NCBI GenBank assembly: GCA_031772625.1
Contig: CM062815.1
Location: 118,800,989 to 118,864,988 of the forward strand
DNA: 64,000 bases
Origin: Pinus tabuliformis
Taxonomy: Eukaryota > Streptophyta > Pinopsida > Pinales > Pinaceae
Direction of reading: 5' to 3'
How positions within the stretch are numbered: the first letter of the stretch is position 1; each line of letters starts with the position of its first letter. Positions 46,826 through 57,662 of the stretch are shown piece by piece. The position numbers and the translations under genes are program-made. The notes under the pieces are model-generated. The model had not been told where the DNA came from. It made no database searches and saw only the letters and a list, made by a program, of their open reading frames with translations.

Positions 46826-48013
46826 TCAGTGTGGTGTAGTCGGTAGGCCCAACCGCTTCACGACCTTTGTTGAAATGAGGTTCTTTTGGCTTCCACTGTC
46901 AACAATGAATTGTAGCAGCAAACCCTTCACCCACATCTGTGAGTGGAAAATACTTTCCCCCTCCTCTGGATCTTCGGGCTCATTCTTCTGGATCTTGGCA
47001 GTGGCAACACTAACGTTGGGTTCTGCATCAATGATCTGTGTCACTTTGCCATTCCCCTTGTCGGGTTCTGACTCAGGATTGGAACATGCATCTGATTCTA
47101 AAACCTTCAACTAGGCCACAAGTGATTGCTTGGTTCGACACTCACTTGTGTTGTGAGTGGGGCTCTTGTGGAACTCACACCACTTTCCTGTGTCCTTCTT
47201 TGACTTCGTGGTTTTGTTCTTTTCTTGCGGCTTTGACGGGTTGTCTTGGGTCACCCCGCCTTGGCTTTGTCCTTTGTTCTTCGGATTCGCAGATTCAGAG
47301 TCTCGCTTCTTTTGTTTGAACTTTTTCTCGATTTTGACAACGTATCGGTACGTCGTGCCGAGCAAGGAGATGTTCAGGAACTCCATCTCATCCTGGATGT
47401 ATCTATGTAGGCAGCCATGGTATTTGAGTACCAAATGTAGCTCAGAGTCCTTGATACCCAATTGTGTGCAAAGGGTATGAAAAAATTTTGTGAACTCCGA
47501 CACATCTTGGTCTCTTCCCTGTTTCAGCGTGGTCCACTTAATGTATTTGTCCTCATAGCCTTTGACAAGGTAGTACTGCTCCTTGATGGCATCCCAGAAT
47601 GAATTCCAAGTGGGTGTGGCTGAGAACAGTGAGCCTGTACTTTCATCCTTCTACTCGCAGTAGGTTTCCCAACAGTCCTTGACATGGGGGGCTGCTTTGA
47701 GAAGAGCAAAAATAATCTTTTCCCGACTGGAAAAATCATGAACAGAAAAATACCGTTATAGAAGATTTAACCATTTATCTATGGCATCTACGACTATCTG
47801 ACCTTCGAATATGAGGATTTCAAAATTAACTTGTACCTTAAAGGGTGTTGCATTTCTAGAGTAGCTGTTGGAAGCTGATGCATCACCTCTGGGTAGCTGC
47901 TGAAGGATCTGGGCAAAATTGTCCATCATCGCATTCCTTTGTCGCTCGAGGGCCTCTTCGAGCAATATTTTCATAGGATCTCCTGCCCCCTTGTCTTTAT
48001 TTTCATCCGCCAT
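46826..48013 (-). pseudogene. F2: gag-protease
   Basis: Starts MADENKDKGAGDPMKILLEE, then ATPFKVQVNFEILIFEGQIV. After a stop it resumes with the open stretch 47111-47503 (LCTQLGIKDSELHLVLKYHG ... CEFHKSPTHNTSEC), and the protease reads LLQFIVDSGSQKNLISTKVV. Closely related to F1 throughout, including the C-H-H-C knuckle. Confidence 0.8.
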
Positions 48014-48140
48014 GGGAGGCCGTCAGGATTTGCGAGGCTAGTCTTACAAAGGTTTGACTAGTTCAAGCCCTAAATCCTTATATCCTGACCTCGTTTTGGA
48101 CATGCAAAGACAGAGAAAGAGAAGACTGTTCTGATACCAC

Positions 48141-48761
48141 TGGTCCAGATTTATACAGGAACGCCAAAAATTACAAAAATAACCATAAATACAGATTTGC
48201 AGCGAAAATAATGCTTCATTTCATTAATGTAAAATAATGAAATATGCTTACAAACAGAAATGGAAATAAACTAGCTAGGGCGATGGTAACTTATCTCTAA
48301 GAAGAGATGTGGTGGCTACATGCCTCTAAACTATGTTACAATGAGGCTTGAAGGCCTTTTTATTGTTGAGAAAAAATGGAAAACCTTAAACATCCAAAAA
48401 CCTAACCCGAGAAGAAGAAACACCAAATTGTGGGCCCCATTTTGGGTAAATTGGTACATCAACTTCCCAAGGTCGTAACTTTGGCACCCGATCTTCGTTT
48501 AACGCATACAATAGCTCGTTAGAAAGATCTATCCAAGAAATATAACTTTGGGAAGAGAAACATTAATCAATAGACTCATGTTGCTCCCAAATTTCCCAAA
48601 AAACGTCATTTAGGGCCTCAAAATGGCTCCGGAAGTTCAAGACCCGAAAAACTGCTAAAAGTAGTAAATTGTGCTACAATTACGGAAACTAAAAAACTGA
48701 AAGAACAATTGTGGGGGTCCAAGTGGGATAAGTAGGTGGCCACCAACATCCACCTGGATCA
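48141..48761 (-). repeat. F array LTR 3
   Basis: 621 bp, 5' LTR of F2; primer-binding site at about 48128-48139 on the - strand. Confidence 0.9.
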
Positions 48762-48949
48762 AACGACTAACAGTTGATGTACTATTCACCTACACTTCCA
48801 TCTCATCCCGTCACCTTCATCCCAAATACACCTACACATATCCATGTGCTCTAATGACTTGAATTACGTCAAATCAATGAAACCCTCATTTAACCCACCA
48901 ACTAAGCGATAATAGAAACATGTTAAATCATTATATTTTGTCACCCTTC

Positions 48950-49818
48950 CTTATCCGATATTACATAGTGATAAGCAGTTGAGAACCAATCGATCTCTCA
49001 CACACCAAACCAGTGTGTCGAAGACTCTAGTGTCACAGTATGAACCGAGTGGGTTTGTTTTATTAACAATTTCTTGCAAGGAAGGAAATGATTTGAGAAG
49101 GTAGGGCAGATTCCTTTTTATGAGAATTTTCAATGCTATAACTCCAAAGTAACTAGAGCCTTTGTAGAAATATTCAACAAGAACGTAGCTCGATTAAAAC
49201 AATTGGGCCTTATCATCTTAGAAGAATCAATTTCTTAGAGAAATGGTCTCCCTCATGGTGGGGATTGTCGCTTTAATAATTCAGTTAAAGAGTTTGATTA
49301 CAATCAATTTCTGGTGCCAGAACACTGCAACCCCAATTGGAGAAAAGGAGTTGCTTGATCTTGGATCAAAGAAGAATAGCATGAAACTCTTTACCTGGTA
49401 CATAAATATATCACCTTCAAAAGAAGGGACATTTTCATATTTAGATATCATCTGCATTTTGTCTCATGCGTTAGGAAGGACGGAAAATGAACCTTCCTTT
49501 TTATCTCTTAAAAAGCTTGACTAAGATGGCCAAAATCATGTAATCTCACCAAAATATGTTGAAACCATTTTGTTTCATCATGGGTTAACTAAAATACCGA
49601 AGAAAGAGGAATTAAAGAAGAAAAATAAAACTTGGATTCATTTTCCCTTTTTAGAAAAGTTCGAGAAACAACCCTTTCATTGTTTTCAATAACGCATAAA
49701 ATAAGATATTTTCTGAAGAAAGGTCAGGAAACTCTCCTGAAATAAAAGAAGGACACAAAAGGGGATTCCTCTCATAAGAAGGAGACAATGGAAGTAAAAG
49801 AGAAATTCTCTATGGAGG
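48950..49818 (+). pseudogene. Post-pol extra ORF of the host element, part 2
   Basis: Several + strand blocks look coding: SGFVLLTISCKEGNDLRR, then QIPFYENFQCYNSKVTRAFV and EIFNKNVARLKQLGLIILEE, then GGDCRFNNSVKEFDYNQFLV and PEHCNPNWRKG, then HETLYLVHKYITFKRRDIFI, ending KKETMEVKEKFSMEV just before element C. Few stops and good residue order argue for a real, decayed protein. It resumes beyond element C with the same reading. I do not recognise the family. Confidence 0.45.
49764..49818 (+). repeat. 55-bp direct repeat flanking element C, left copy
   Basis: gattcctctcataagaagg...tctctatggagg; the right copy is 57973-58027 with two mismatches. Both copies read KxTMEVKExFSME in the extra ORF. 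Confidence 0.9.
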
Positions 49819-50120
49819 TGTTAGGTCCTTATAATACTAGTGATTCCCCCATTACTATTGTCGTTGTATCCCTTATTGTTATTGTTGTGCCCCTATTGTC
49901 CCCATATTGTTATTATTGTGCCTTTATATTATTATTATTAGGTCAGCTTTGGTTATATTGTGACCCCTTAGACTCCTATATATAGAAAGGAGGTTTTGTC
50001 ATTTGAATCATCTAAGAATTGTTCATTTGTGTAATGTAAAGGAGGTTTCCCCCTTGAAGAGGCTTATTTCTAAGGCATTGATCTATCTTTTCTATCTTTT
50101 TGTGAGCTGGTTTCATAACA
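49819..50120 (+). repeat. 5' LTR of element C
   Basis: Contains TATA-like tatatata near 49976 and ATT-rich trinucleotide runs. Confidence 0.92.
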
Positions 50121-50122
50121 TT

Positions 50123-50134
50123 TGGTATCAGAGC
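50123..50134 (+). promoter_or_regulatory. Primer-binding site of element C
   Basis: TGGTATCAGAGC, exact complement of the initiator-Met tRNA 3' end. Confidence 0.9.
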
Positions 50135-50269
50135 TTTGGATTCTAGGGTTTCTCTGCCCCAAACAGATCATCGTGGAATTTTTACTATAACTTTTTTTCT
50201 GTGATGGTTCAGAAGCTTAAAAAAACTCAATTGAGAGGAAATCTCGCAGAACCTTGGGCCCGAATTTCC

Positions 50270-50602
50270 TGTTATGGAACCAGCTCAAGAAAAGATAGAA
50301 AATATAGATCAACGCCTTAGAATTCAGCCTCTTCGAGGGGGAAACCTCATTTACATTATATAAATGAAGAATTCTTGGATGATACAAATGACAAAACCTC
50401 CTTTCTATATATAGGAGTCTAAGGAGTCACAACATAATCTAGCCGACCTAACAATAATAATATAAAGCTACAAAAATAACAATAGAGGGATTCTATGGGG
50501 CACAGAAATAACAATATGGGGGTAATAGGGGCACAACAATATAAATAAGGGGTATAACTACAATAGTAATGGGGTAATCACTAGTATTATAGGGACCCAA
50601 CA
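50270..50602 (-). repeat. 3' LTR of element B
   Basis: 333 bp, TG...CA, followed by purine tract AAGGAGAGGGGCA (- strand). Confidence 0.92.
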
Positions 50603-51488
50603 TGCCCCTCTCCTTCAAAAAAGTGTTGTCCTCAACGCTTGAGTAGTTCTGGATACTTCTGCAAAATTTCTTGTCCTCCCAAGTGGAATATTTAGCAGGT
50701 AAGTTCTTCCACTTGATGAGATACTCTGAAATTGATCGATTTCGTAGCTGTCGGGTTCTTGTTTCTGTGACTGCTCCAGGTTCCAATATGATTTTTCCTT
50801 CCTCTTCAATTTCTGGCAATATTGTTTGAATTGGGATCTTTTGAAACTTTTGAATAAGTGGCCATACTTCTTCGTCCTTCTTCCATTCATCCCTTGCTTC
50901 GTTTATCCAATTTGGTTGGATAATATAAATAGCACAAAACAATGCTTCCACATCCTCATCCTTGAAGAGTCTTCCCATTCGGTAAGGTTGCCATTTTTTA
51001 AGTGCATGTAGTATTGCCAACATTTCCTTCTCATAAATAGCTTGCTTGAGATGTAGCGGTAAAAATAACCAACCACCTACATCAAAACATTTTTCACTAC
51101 AATGTTGATCTACCTGTTGTTTCGTTTGATTTTGCATCGAAGTGGCATTATCCTTTAAAAGTTGGAGAACTTGTTGTTGATGCTTGATGTGATCTTTCAC
51201 TGCTTGAACCTTTTTCTTCTTGATATGTCCTTCTATCTCTAGAGGTTGAGGAGTGGTAATTTCTTCCAATCCTTTACAAGATATGGTCGGATTCATTTCT
51301 TGAACATTTTTCTTCTTGATATGTCCTTCTATCTTGATAGTTTGAGGAGTGGTAATTTCGAACAATGAATTACAAGATATGGTTGGATTCATTTCTTCTT
51401 TCTCGATGTGATCTTTCACTTCTTGCACCTTTTTCTTCTTGATATGTCCTTCTATCTTGAGAGTTTGAGGAGTGGTAATTCTTGCCAA
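50583..51488 (-). CDS. Mosaic open frame of element B
   Basis: A single open frame (331 codons, running on into the LTR to 50493) strings together: three protease-leader modules (ITTPQTLKIEGHIKKKK and variants), an integrase-tail piece (QVLQLLKDN ... QQVDQHCSEKCFDVGGWLFL), an RNase H piece (YEKEMLAILHALKKWQPYRM), the linker after RNase H (KDEDVEALFCAIYIIQPN), and the end of pol with chromodomain (SISEYLIKWKNLPAKYSTWE). In element C the RNase H piece precedes the integrase tail, so the order is shuffled. No catalytic site is complete. Whether it is translated is unknown. Confidence 0.75.
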
Positions 51489-51539
51489 TGCTTTACAAGA
51501 TATGGTCTGATTCGTTTCTTCTTTCTCTGGGGTGGGGTC

Positions 51540-52082
51540 CTAGCGTATATCTTCTTCTTTTGATGTTTCTTGATCCTTTTCTTCCTCCTCTTCATATTCT
51601 ATGTAAAATAATTTCTTCTCAGTACACTTATGACCTTTAGTGCATTTGCTATCACAATTGTAACAAAGCCCTTTTTCTCTTTTTTCTTCAAATTGTTGTG
51701 GTGTAACCCTTGTAGGTTGTGGAAGGCTAGGAGAAACAACACTTCCATCTTTATAGTTGTGAGGGGTACGCTTCCCGGTTTCTATAATTTTTCTTTCCAC
51801 TATGTCACAAAGCCCTTTTACTCTTTCCAATTGTTGTGGTGTTGCTCTAAAGAAGGTGTTGCTCTTTGTATCCTCATAATGTGCTATCATTTCCTCCGTG
51901 AAAATTGACCATGTAACAAGTTGTTTACGAGAACAAAGCCCTTTGTACCATAAAAATTGATCTGGTTCTAAATATGAAGATGCAATACATACCTTTTGTA
52001 ATAGTTGTACACCATGTAGATCAAAATATTGCTCCATCTGAAGTATCCAATTTACCGGATCCTTGCCATCAAACTTCCTCAT
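51540..52082 (-). CDS. Gag of element B, 180-codon open frame
   Basis: Begins MRKFDGKDPVNWILQMEQYF like element A, loses the middle capsid helices after EDTKSNTFF, then keeps the zinc knuckle CYNCDSKCTKGHKC and the acidic EEEEEKDQETSKEED stretch. A TAG ends it where A reads on. Because of the deletion the particle-forming part is incomplete. Confidence 0.65.
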   Translation of the reverse strand: MRKFDGKDPVNWILQMEQYFDLHGVQLLQKVCIASSYLEPDQFLWYKGLCSRKQLVTWSIFTEEMIAHYEDTKSNTFFRATPQQLERVKGLCDIVERKIIETGKRTPHNYKDGSVVSPSLPQPTRVTPQQFEEKREKGLCYNCDSKCTKGHKCTEKKLFYIEYEEEEEKDQETSKEEDIR

Positions 52083-52657
52083 CTTGCTTTTTCCTGATTT
52101 TCAGAGCTTGCCCTTGAAACGACTGTAACTCTGTAATTTTGGATCTTTAAGTTTTGAAATTTCAACCTGTAGTAGCCTTTTGTGTCCTCTTTCCAATGCC
52201 ACTAGTCTTATCCAAATTGGATTCTCCAAGAAAGAGTTATGCACAATCTCCCGCAGTGACTTGATTGTAGACTAGTTCAGTAGAGCGAACTTGTATGAAG
52301 TGCCAAGTGTCCCTGTTTCAAGATTTTACTCTGAAAAATATATAAAATAAAACTACAATCCGTCCTCTTTTTGTACCTTCTCGCGAAATTTCAATCTGAT
52401 GCTCAGAAATAAAGTTATGATGAGTTTCCCCAGGTCACCTGTCTGGAATGTAATTCAGGAGTTTACAAAAAGACCAAATTCCTCAGATCATATCTCCGCA
52501 AATATCACGTGAAAAGATCTGAAATTCAGACCCAAGGTTCAGCGCGATTTCTTCTCAAATGGGTTTTTTTTGCAACTTCTGAAACGTCACAGAAAAAAAG
52601 TTATAGCGAAAATTCCACGATGACCTGTTTGGAGCAGCGAAACCCTAGAATCCAAAG

Positions 52658-52669
52658 CTCTGATACCAA
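52658..52669 (-). promoter_or_regulatory. Primer-binding site of element B
   Basis: The - strand reads TGGTATCAGAGC next to the 5' LTR, a full match to the initiator-Met site. Confidence 0.85.
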
Positions 52670-52670
52670 A

Positions 52671-52994
52671 TGTTATGAAACCAGCTCAAGAAAAGATAGA
52701 TCAACGCCTTAGAATTCAGCCTCTTCGAGGGGGCAACCTCCTTTACATTACATAAATGAACAATTCTTGGATGATACAAATGAAAAAACCTCCTTTCTAT
52801 ATATAGGAGTCTAAGGAGTCACAATATAATCTAGCCGACCTAACAATAATAATATAAAGCTACAAAAATAACAATAGAGGGATTCTATGGGGCACAGAAA
52901 TAACAATATGGGGGTAATAGGGGCACAACAATATAAATAATGTGTATAACTACAATAGTAATGGGGTAATCACTAGTATTATAGGGACCCAACA
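52671..52994 (-). repeat. 5' LTR of element B
   Basis: 324 bp; a short internal deletion relative to the other LTR near 52710. Confidence 0.92.
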
Positions 52995-53263
52995 TTTCCG
53001 CTCTTGACTCGCTATATTTGCGGAGATATAATCTAAGGAAGTTAGGATTTTTGCAGACCCCCGAATTACATTCCAAACAAATTACCTTGGGAAAATCATC
53101 ATAACTTTCGCTTTGAGCATCAAATTAAAGTTTTGTAAGAAGTTACAAAAAGAGGATGTACTGTAGTTTTTTGGGTATCATTTTTAGAACTTAAGGTTGA
53201 AATGATGACCCATGGCATGTCGTACAAGTTCGCTCTACTAAACCAATCTATACTCAGGTCATC

Positions 53264-54264
53264 ATGGAAGCTAAGATGAATGGTTTAAAGAAAGGCATAG
53301 AAGCTAAGATGAATGACGTGGAAGCTAAGATGGATGGCATGGAAGCTAAGATGGATGGCGTGGAAGCTAAGATGGATGATTTAAAGAAAGGCATGGAAGA
53401 TTTGAAGACATATTTGAAGATAGATTTGACAAAGTTTCTACAAGAAATGCTTACTGATGGCGAAAGGGTAGTAAAGGAAACTCATGATGAGAACAAAATA
53501 AATGTTAATCATGATCTCATAGACTCTAACATTGGATTGAAGAACCACCATGTTCCAAAGATTGATATGAGGAAGTTTTATGGCAAGGATCCTGGAACAT
53601 GGATACTACAGATGGAGCAATTTTTCGATCTCCATAATGTGAAAAAAACACAAAAGGTACACATTGCAACTTTATATTTGGAACCAAATCAGTTTGTATG
53701 TTATCGATGGCTTTTCTCTCGTAAACAAATTGTCATTGGGATATTTTCATGGATGAAATGATAGCACATTATGAGGATACAAAAATAAACACATTTTTTA
53801 GCCAATTGATAAATCTCAAACAAAAGGGTTCATTGACAGAGCACATTGAGGACTTCCAAAATTTGAATATAAGGGTAAAAGATATTCCAAAGGAGCATAG
53901 GATTGATGTGTTCATAGGGACTTTAAATTGTAACATCCAACATGAGGTTCGCCTTTGGGAACCAGATTCATTGGAGAAGGCATTCATGTTGGAAAGAAAA
54001 ATTATGGCAACAAGGAAGCCGACCACTCAAAATCATAAATATGGAAGTGTTGTTGCCCCTAGCCATCCACAACCTACAATGTTGACACCACAACAACTGG
54101 AAGAAAAAAGAGAAAAAGGGCTTTGTTACAGTTTTGACAGCAAATACATTAAAGGTCATAAGTGTGCCAAGAAGAAATTATTTTACATAGATTGTGAAAA
54201 GGAGGAAGAAAAGGAACAAGAAATGTCAAAAGAAGAGGATATACACCAGGAACAAACCCTATAA
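53264..54264 (+). pseudogene. Gag of element C (one frameshift)
   Basis: Starts at ATG 53264 with seven-residue repeats (MEAKMDG/VEAKMDG), a predicted coiled coil, then IDMRKFYGKDPGTWILQMEQ. The frame shifts near 53745 and continues with MDEMIAHYEDTKINTFFSQL and NLKQKGSLTEHIEDFQNLNI. The zinc knuckle reads CYSFDSKYIKGHKC, having lost its second cysteine. An acidic tail (EKEEEKEQEMSKEED) precedes the stop. Gag should assemble particles; here the shift and knuckle change disable it. Confidence 0.8.
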
Positions 54265-54273
54265 AAATAAGAA

Positions 54274-54831
54274 ATGAATCCGACCATATCTTGTAATGCA
54301 TTGGTTGGAATTACCACTCCTCAAACTATCAAGATAGAAGGGCATATCAAGAAGAAAAAGGTAATAGTGTTGATTGATTCGGGAAGTACCCATAATTTTA
54401 TTCATTGTAAGATAGCCAAGGAATTGAATTGCTTCCTATATCCAGCACCAGAGTGTCAAGTGATGCTTGCAAGTGGAGGAACCATAAATTTCTCAGGAAA
54501 GTGCCATAATATCAAGCTATCCATGGGAGAATATGTATTGAATAGCCCAATGCTTTCCATTCCAATGGGTGGTGCTGATGTTGTACTAGGAGTCCAATGG
54601 CTATAATACTTGGGTACAATAGCTTTTAATTTTCAAGAACTTTTCATGAAATTCTCTTCAGAAGAAAAGGAAGTTGAATTAAGGGGTATCGCAGGGAAAC
54701 CGGGAAATATAATCAGCTCTAACGGAATGACAAAGATTCTAAAGAAATAACAACAAGGCATAATTGCACAATTATGTTCACTAGAGGTTCCCACATCGAA
54801 ATCATCCATTTCTCCAGATCTCCAAAAAGTC
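54274..54831 (+). pseudogene. Protease of element C
   Basis: One copy of the leader (MNPTISCNALVGITTPQTIK) runs straight into VIVLIDSGSTHNFIHCKIAK, with the D-S-G active site intact, and GGADVVLGVQWL. Stops at 54604 (replacing Q) and at about 54748 interrupt the part leading to reverse transcriptase. Confidence 0.85.
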
Positions 54832-55830
54832 TTGGACAATCATTCCAAGGTATTTGAGACTCCCAAATGCCTCCCACTTATTCGTGATCATGGTCATGCT
54901 ATTAATTTGATTCCAGGAAGTGTTCCTCCAAACATCAGGTCTTACAGATATCCCTATGTCCAAAAGAGTGAAATTGAACGTATGGTTGCAGAAATGCTAG
55001 AGACCGGTATAATTCAACCTAGTCAAAGTTCTTTCTCTGCTCCAGTAGTATTAGTTCACAAGAAGGATGGATCATGGCGCATGTGTCTAGATTATAGGGA
55101 GCTCAACAAGCTCGCTATTAAAGATAAATTTCCCATTCCTGTCATTGATGAATTATTGGATGAATTGCATGGATCAATTTACTTCACCAAGTTGAATCTT
55201 CATTCAGGATATCATCAAATCAGAATGAAGACTAAAGACATTCCAAAAACAGCATTTAGAACTCATGAGGGTCATTATGAATTTTTGGTCATGCCTTTTG
55301 ACCTTACTAATGCACCTTCTACATTTCAAGGTTTAATGAATTCCATTTTCAAACCCTTCCTTAGAAAATTTGTGTTCGTATTTTTTGATGATATACTAAT
55401 CTACAGCAAGTCTTGGAAGGATCATGTCCAACATGTTGACATGGTGCTCAAACCATTGGAGGAGAAACAATTATATGAAAAAATCTCCAAATGTTTCTTT
55501 GGAGTACAAGAGGTGGAATATCTGGGTCATATTGTATCTCATGGAGGTGTTAAGGTAGACCCTAACAAAATTAAAACCATTAAGGAATGGAAAATTCCCA
55601 CATCCATAAATTATCTACGAGGATTTCTTGGGTTAACAGGGTATTATCACAAGTTTTTTAAGAATTATGGGAGAATAGCAGCACCTCTAACAACATTATT
55701 GAAGAAAGATGCATTTTCATGGACTCCAGAAGCAATGAAGGCCTTTGAACATCTTAAAGAGGCAATTTTCCAAGCACCAGTCTTAGCTACACCGGACTTC
55801 ACAAAAACTTTATTGTGGAATGTGATGCCT
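54832..55830 (+). pseudogene. Reverse transcriptase of element C
   Basis: Open for the whole palm and fingers: IERMVAEMLETGIIQPSQSS, FSAPVVLVHKKDGSWRMCLD, YRELNKLAIKDKFPIPVIDE, FTKLNLHSGYHQIRMKTKDI and GHYEFLVMPFDLTNAPSTFQ. Motif C reads VFVFFDDILIYS at about 55372-55407, with F in place of the usual Y of Y-x-D-D. The connection GFLGLTGYYHKFFKNYGRIA follows. It copies element RNA into cDNA. This is the best-preserved enzyme in the window, although K/N changes at usually conserved places (TKLNLHSGYH for TKLDLRSGYH) probably inactivate it. Confidence 0.9.
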
Positions 55831-56206
55831 AAGGAAATGGAATTGGTGTTGTTTAATGCAAGAAGAAAGACACATTGCTTTCGAAAGTCGTCCAATCAAA
55901 GGAAAGTATTTACACAAAGCTACTTATGAGAATGAAATGTTGGCAATACTACATGCACTTAAGAAATGGCGACCCTACCTAATGGGAGGACACTTCAAGG
56001 TAAAAATAGATCATGATAGTCTTAAATACTTTTTAGAACAGAGATTATCTTCAGAAAAGCAACAAAAATGGGTCACAAAGATGTTGGGTTATGAATTTGA
56101 AATCATCTACAAAAAAGGGAAGCAAAATGTTGTGGTAGATGCACTCTCAAGAAAGGATGAGGATGTGGAAGCATTTCTTTGCTCCATTTTTATTATCCAA
56201 CCAGAT
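55831..56206 (+). pseudogene. RNase H of element C
   Basis: The first strand (normally ...DAS..G.GAVL) is damaged and frameshifted near 55815-55860, losing the first catalytic D. The rest is open: IAFESRPIKGKYLHKATYEN (across the join), EMLAILHALKKWRPYLMGGH, FKVKIDHDSLKYFLEQRLSS and IYKKGKQNVVVDALSRKDED, which include the later catalytic residues (D in KIDHDSL, D in VVDALSR). Confidence 0.85.
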
Positions 56207-57350
56207 TAGATAAATGAAGCAAGGGATGAATGGAAGAATGCCGAGGAAGTGTGGGCACTCATTCAAAAGATACAACAAGATCCCAGTACATCTGATACAT
56301 TTAGCTGGAAAAATGATTCATTATGGTACAAGGATCGGTTATACCTATGTAAGAATTCGCAACTAAAACAAAAGATTCTTATGGAATTTCACACCTCTCT
56401 CTTAGGAGGGCACTCAGGATTTCTAAAAACCTACCACAGCGTTAAAAAGTATTTTTTTTGGATGGTCTTAAATCGGATATTCAAAAGTTTGTGGCGGAAT
56501 GTTTAGTTTGCCAACAAAATAAAGTTGAAACAATTAAGACCCCGGGACTATTACAACCTTTATCCATTCCAAGCCAACGTTGGGAGGAGGTTTCAATGGA
56601 TTTTATCACAGGTTTACCCAAGTCTGAAGGAAAGAGTGTTATCATGGTGGTAATTGACAGACTTACCAAGTATGCACACTTTTGTGCATTATCTCATCCA
56701 TTTAAAGCGAGTACAATTTCTACTGCATTTATGGAAACAATTCAAAAGCTACATGGAAACCCAAAGATTATTGTAAGCGACAGAGATCCCGTTTTCACTA
56801 GAAATTTTTGGATAGAATTATTTTCTTGTATTGGTACTCAGTTAGCTCATAGCTCATATTATCATCCTCAATCTGATGGGCAAACTGAGATAGTAAACAA
56901 ATGTTTGGAAGGATATCTTTGTTGCTTTGTATCTGATAAATAGACACAATGGGTCAAATGGTTGCCTATGGCTGAATGGTGGCATAACACTTCCTTCCAT
57001 ACTGCAACAAAAATGACCCCATTTACGGCACTCTATGGATATCATCCACCATCCATCACATCATATTTAAGAGAAAATTCTAAGGTTCAAGCAGTGGAAG
57101 ATAACATCGAGCATTAGCAACAAATTCTCCAACTCTTAAAGGATAACCTCAACTTGACGCAGAATAAAATGAAACAGCGGGCAGATCAACATCGTAGCAA
57201 AAGAAGTCTTGATGTAGGTGATTGGGTATTCCTACAGCTACAACCATATAAACAAATCTCCCTCAAGCAAGCTAGGAAGGATAATAAATTATCATCAAAG
57301 TATTATGGTCCGTGCAAGGTGTTGCAAAAGATAGGTACTATGGCATAGAA
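56207..57350 (+). pseudogene. Integrase of element C
   Basis: A zinc-binding start (FHTSLLGGHSGFLKTYHSVK, then CLVCQQNK after a frame change near 56458) precedes a complete core: VSMDFITGLPKSEGKSVIMV, IIVSDRDPVFTRNFWIELFS and SSYYHPQSDGQTEIVNKCLE, so the D, D and E catalytic residues are all present. A stop at 56941 and another at about 57115 follow. The tail has QRADQHRSKRSLDVGDWVFL and KYYGPCKVLQKIG. It would insert the cDNA into the genome. Confidence 0.88.
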
Positions 57351-57351
57351 A

Positions 57352-57606
57352 TTGGAGCTTCCTGCAGCTTACCGAGTGCACCTAGTTTTTCATGTTTCAT
57401 GGTTAAAGAAGGTTATAGGTGACAAGCTTCCAGTTCAAACAATACTAACAAAACTTGATAAGGAAGGAAAAATCTTATTGGAACCTAAAGCAGTGAAAGA
57501 AACAAGAACTCGACAGCTACGAAATCAATCAATTTCAGAGTATCTCATCAAGTGGAAGAACTTAACCGTTGAAGATTCCACATGGGAGGATGAGAATTTT
57601 ATATAG
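57352..57606 (+). pseudogene. Integrase end and chromodomain of element C
   Basis: AYRVHLVFHVSWLKKVIGDK is the canonical end of the integrase tail. SISEYLIKWKNLTVEDSTWE is a chromodomain, so the family is a chromovirus. The frame closes at 57604. Confidence 0.85.
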
Positions 57607-57648
57607 AAGCATCCAGAACTACTCAAGCGTTGAGGACAACACTTTTTT

Positions 57649-57662
57649 GAAGGAGAGGGGCA
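57649..57662 (+). promoter_or_regulatory. Polypurine tract of element C
   Basis: gaaggagaggggca abuts the 3' LTR. Confidence 0.85.

Larger units (their letters stand above)
42727..48761 (-). mobile_element. Array F: LTR-internal-LTR-internal-LTR of a Ty3/gypsy family
   Basis: Three near-identical LTRs (42727-43344, 45431-46052 and 48141-48761) alternate with two internal regions of about 2.1 kb, all reading on the - strand. The outer flanks are aacaa and aacga, a 5-bp duplication with one mismatch, so the array behaves as one insertion. Each internal region holds gag, protease and the start of reverse transcriptase, then jumps to the integrase C-terminus. Both share the same deletion. This is the pattern left by unequal recombination between LTRs of a non-autonomous element. 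Confidence 0.85.
50270..52994 (-). mobile_element. Element B: rearranged non-autonomous chromovirus inside element C
   Basis: LTRs 50270-50602 and 52671-52994 with a perfect TSD, tttcc (50265-50269 and 52995-52999). It reads on the - strand and interrupts the leader of element C. Internally it keeps gag (deleted in the middle), three protease-leader modules, and scrambled pieces of integrase, RNase H and chromodomain. Reverse transcriptase and the integrase core are gone. It belongs to the same family as A and C and must be younger than C. Confidence 0.92.
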
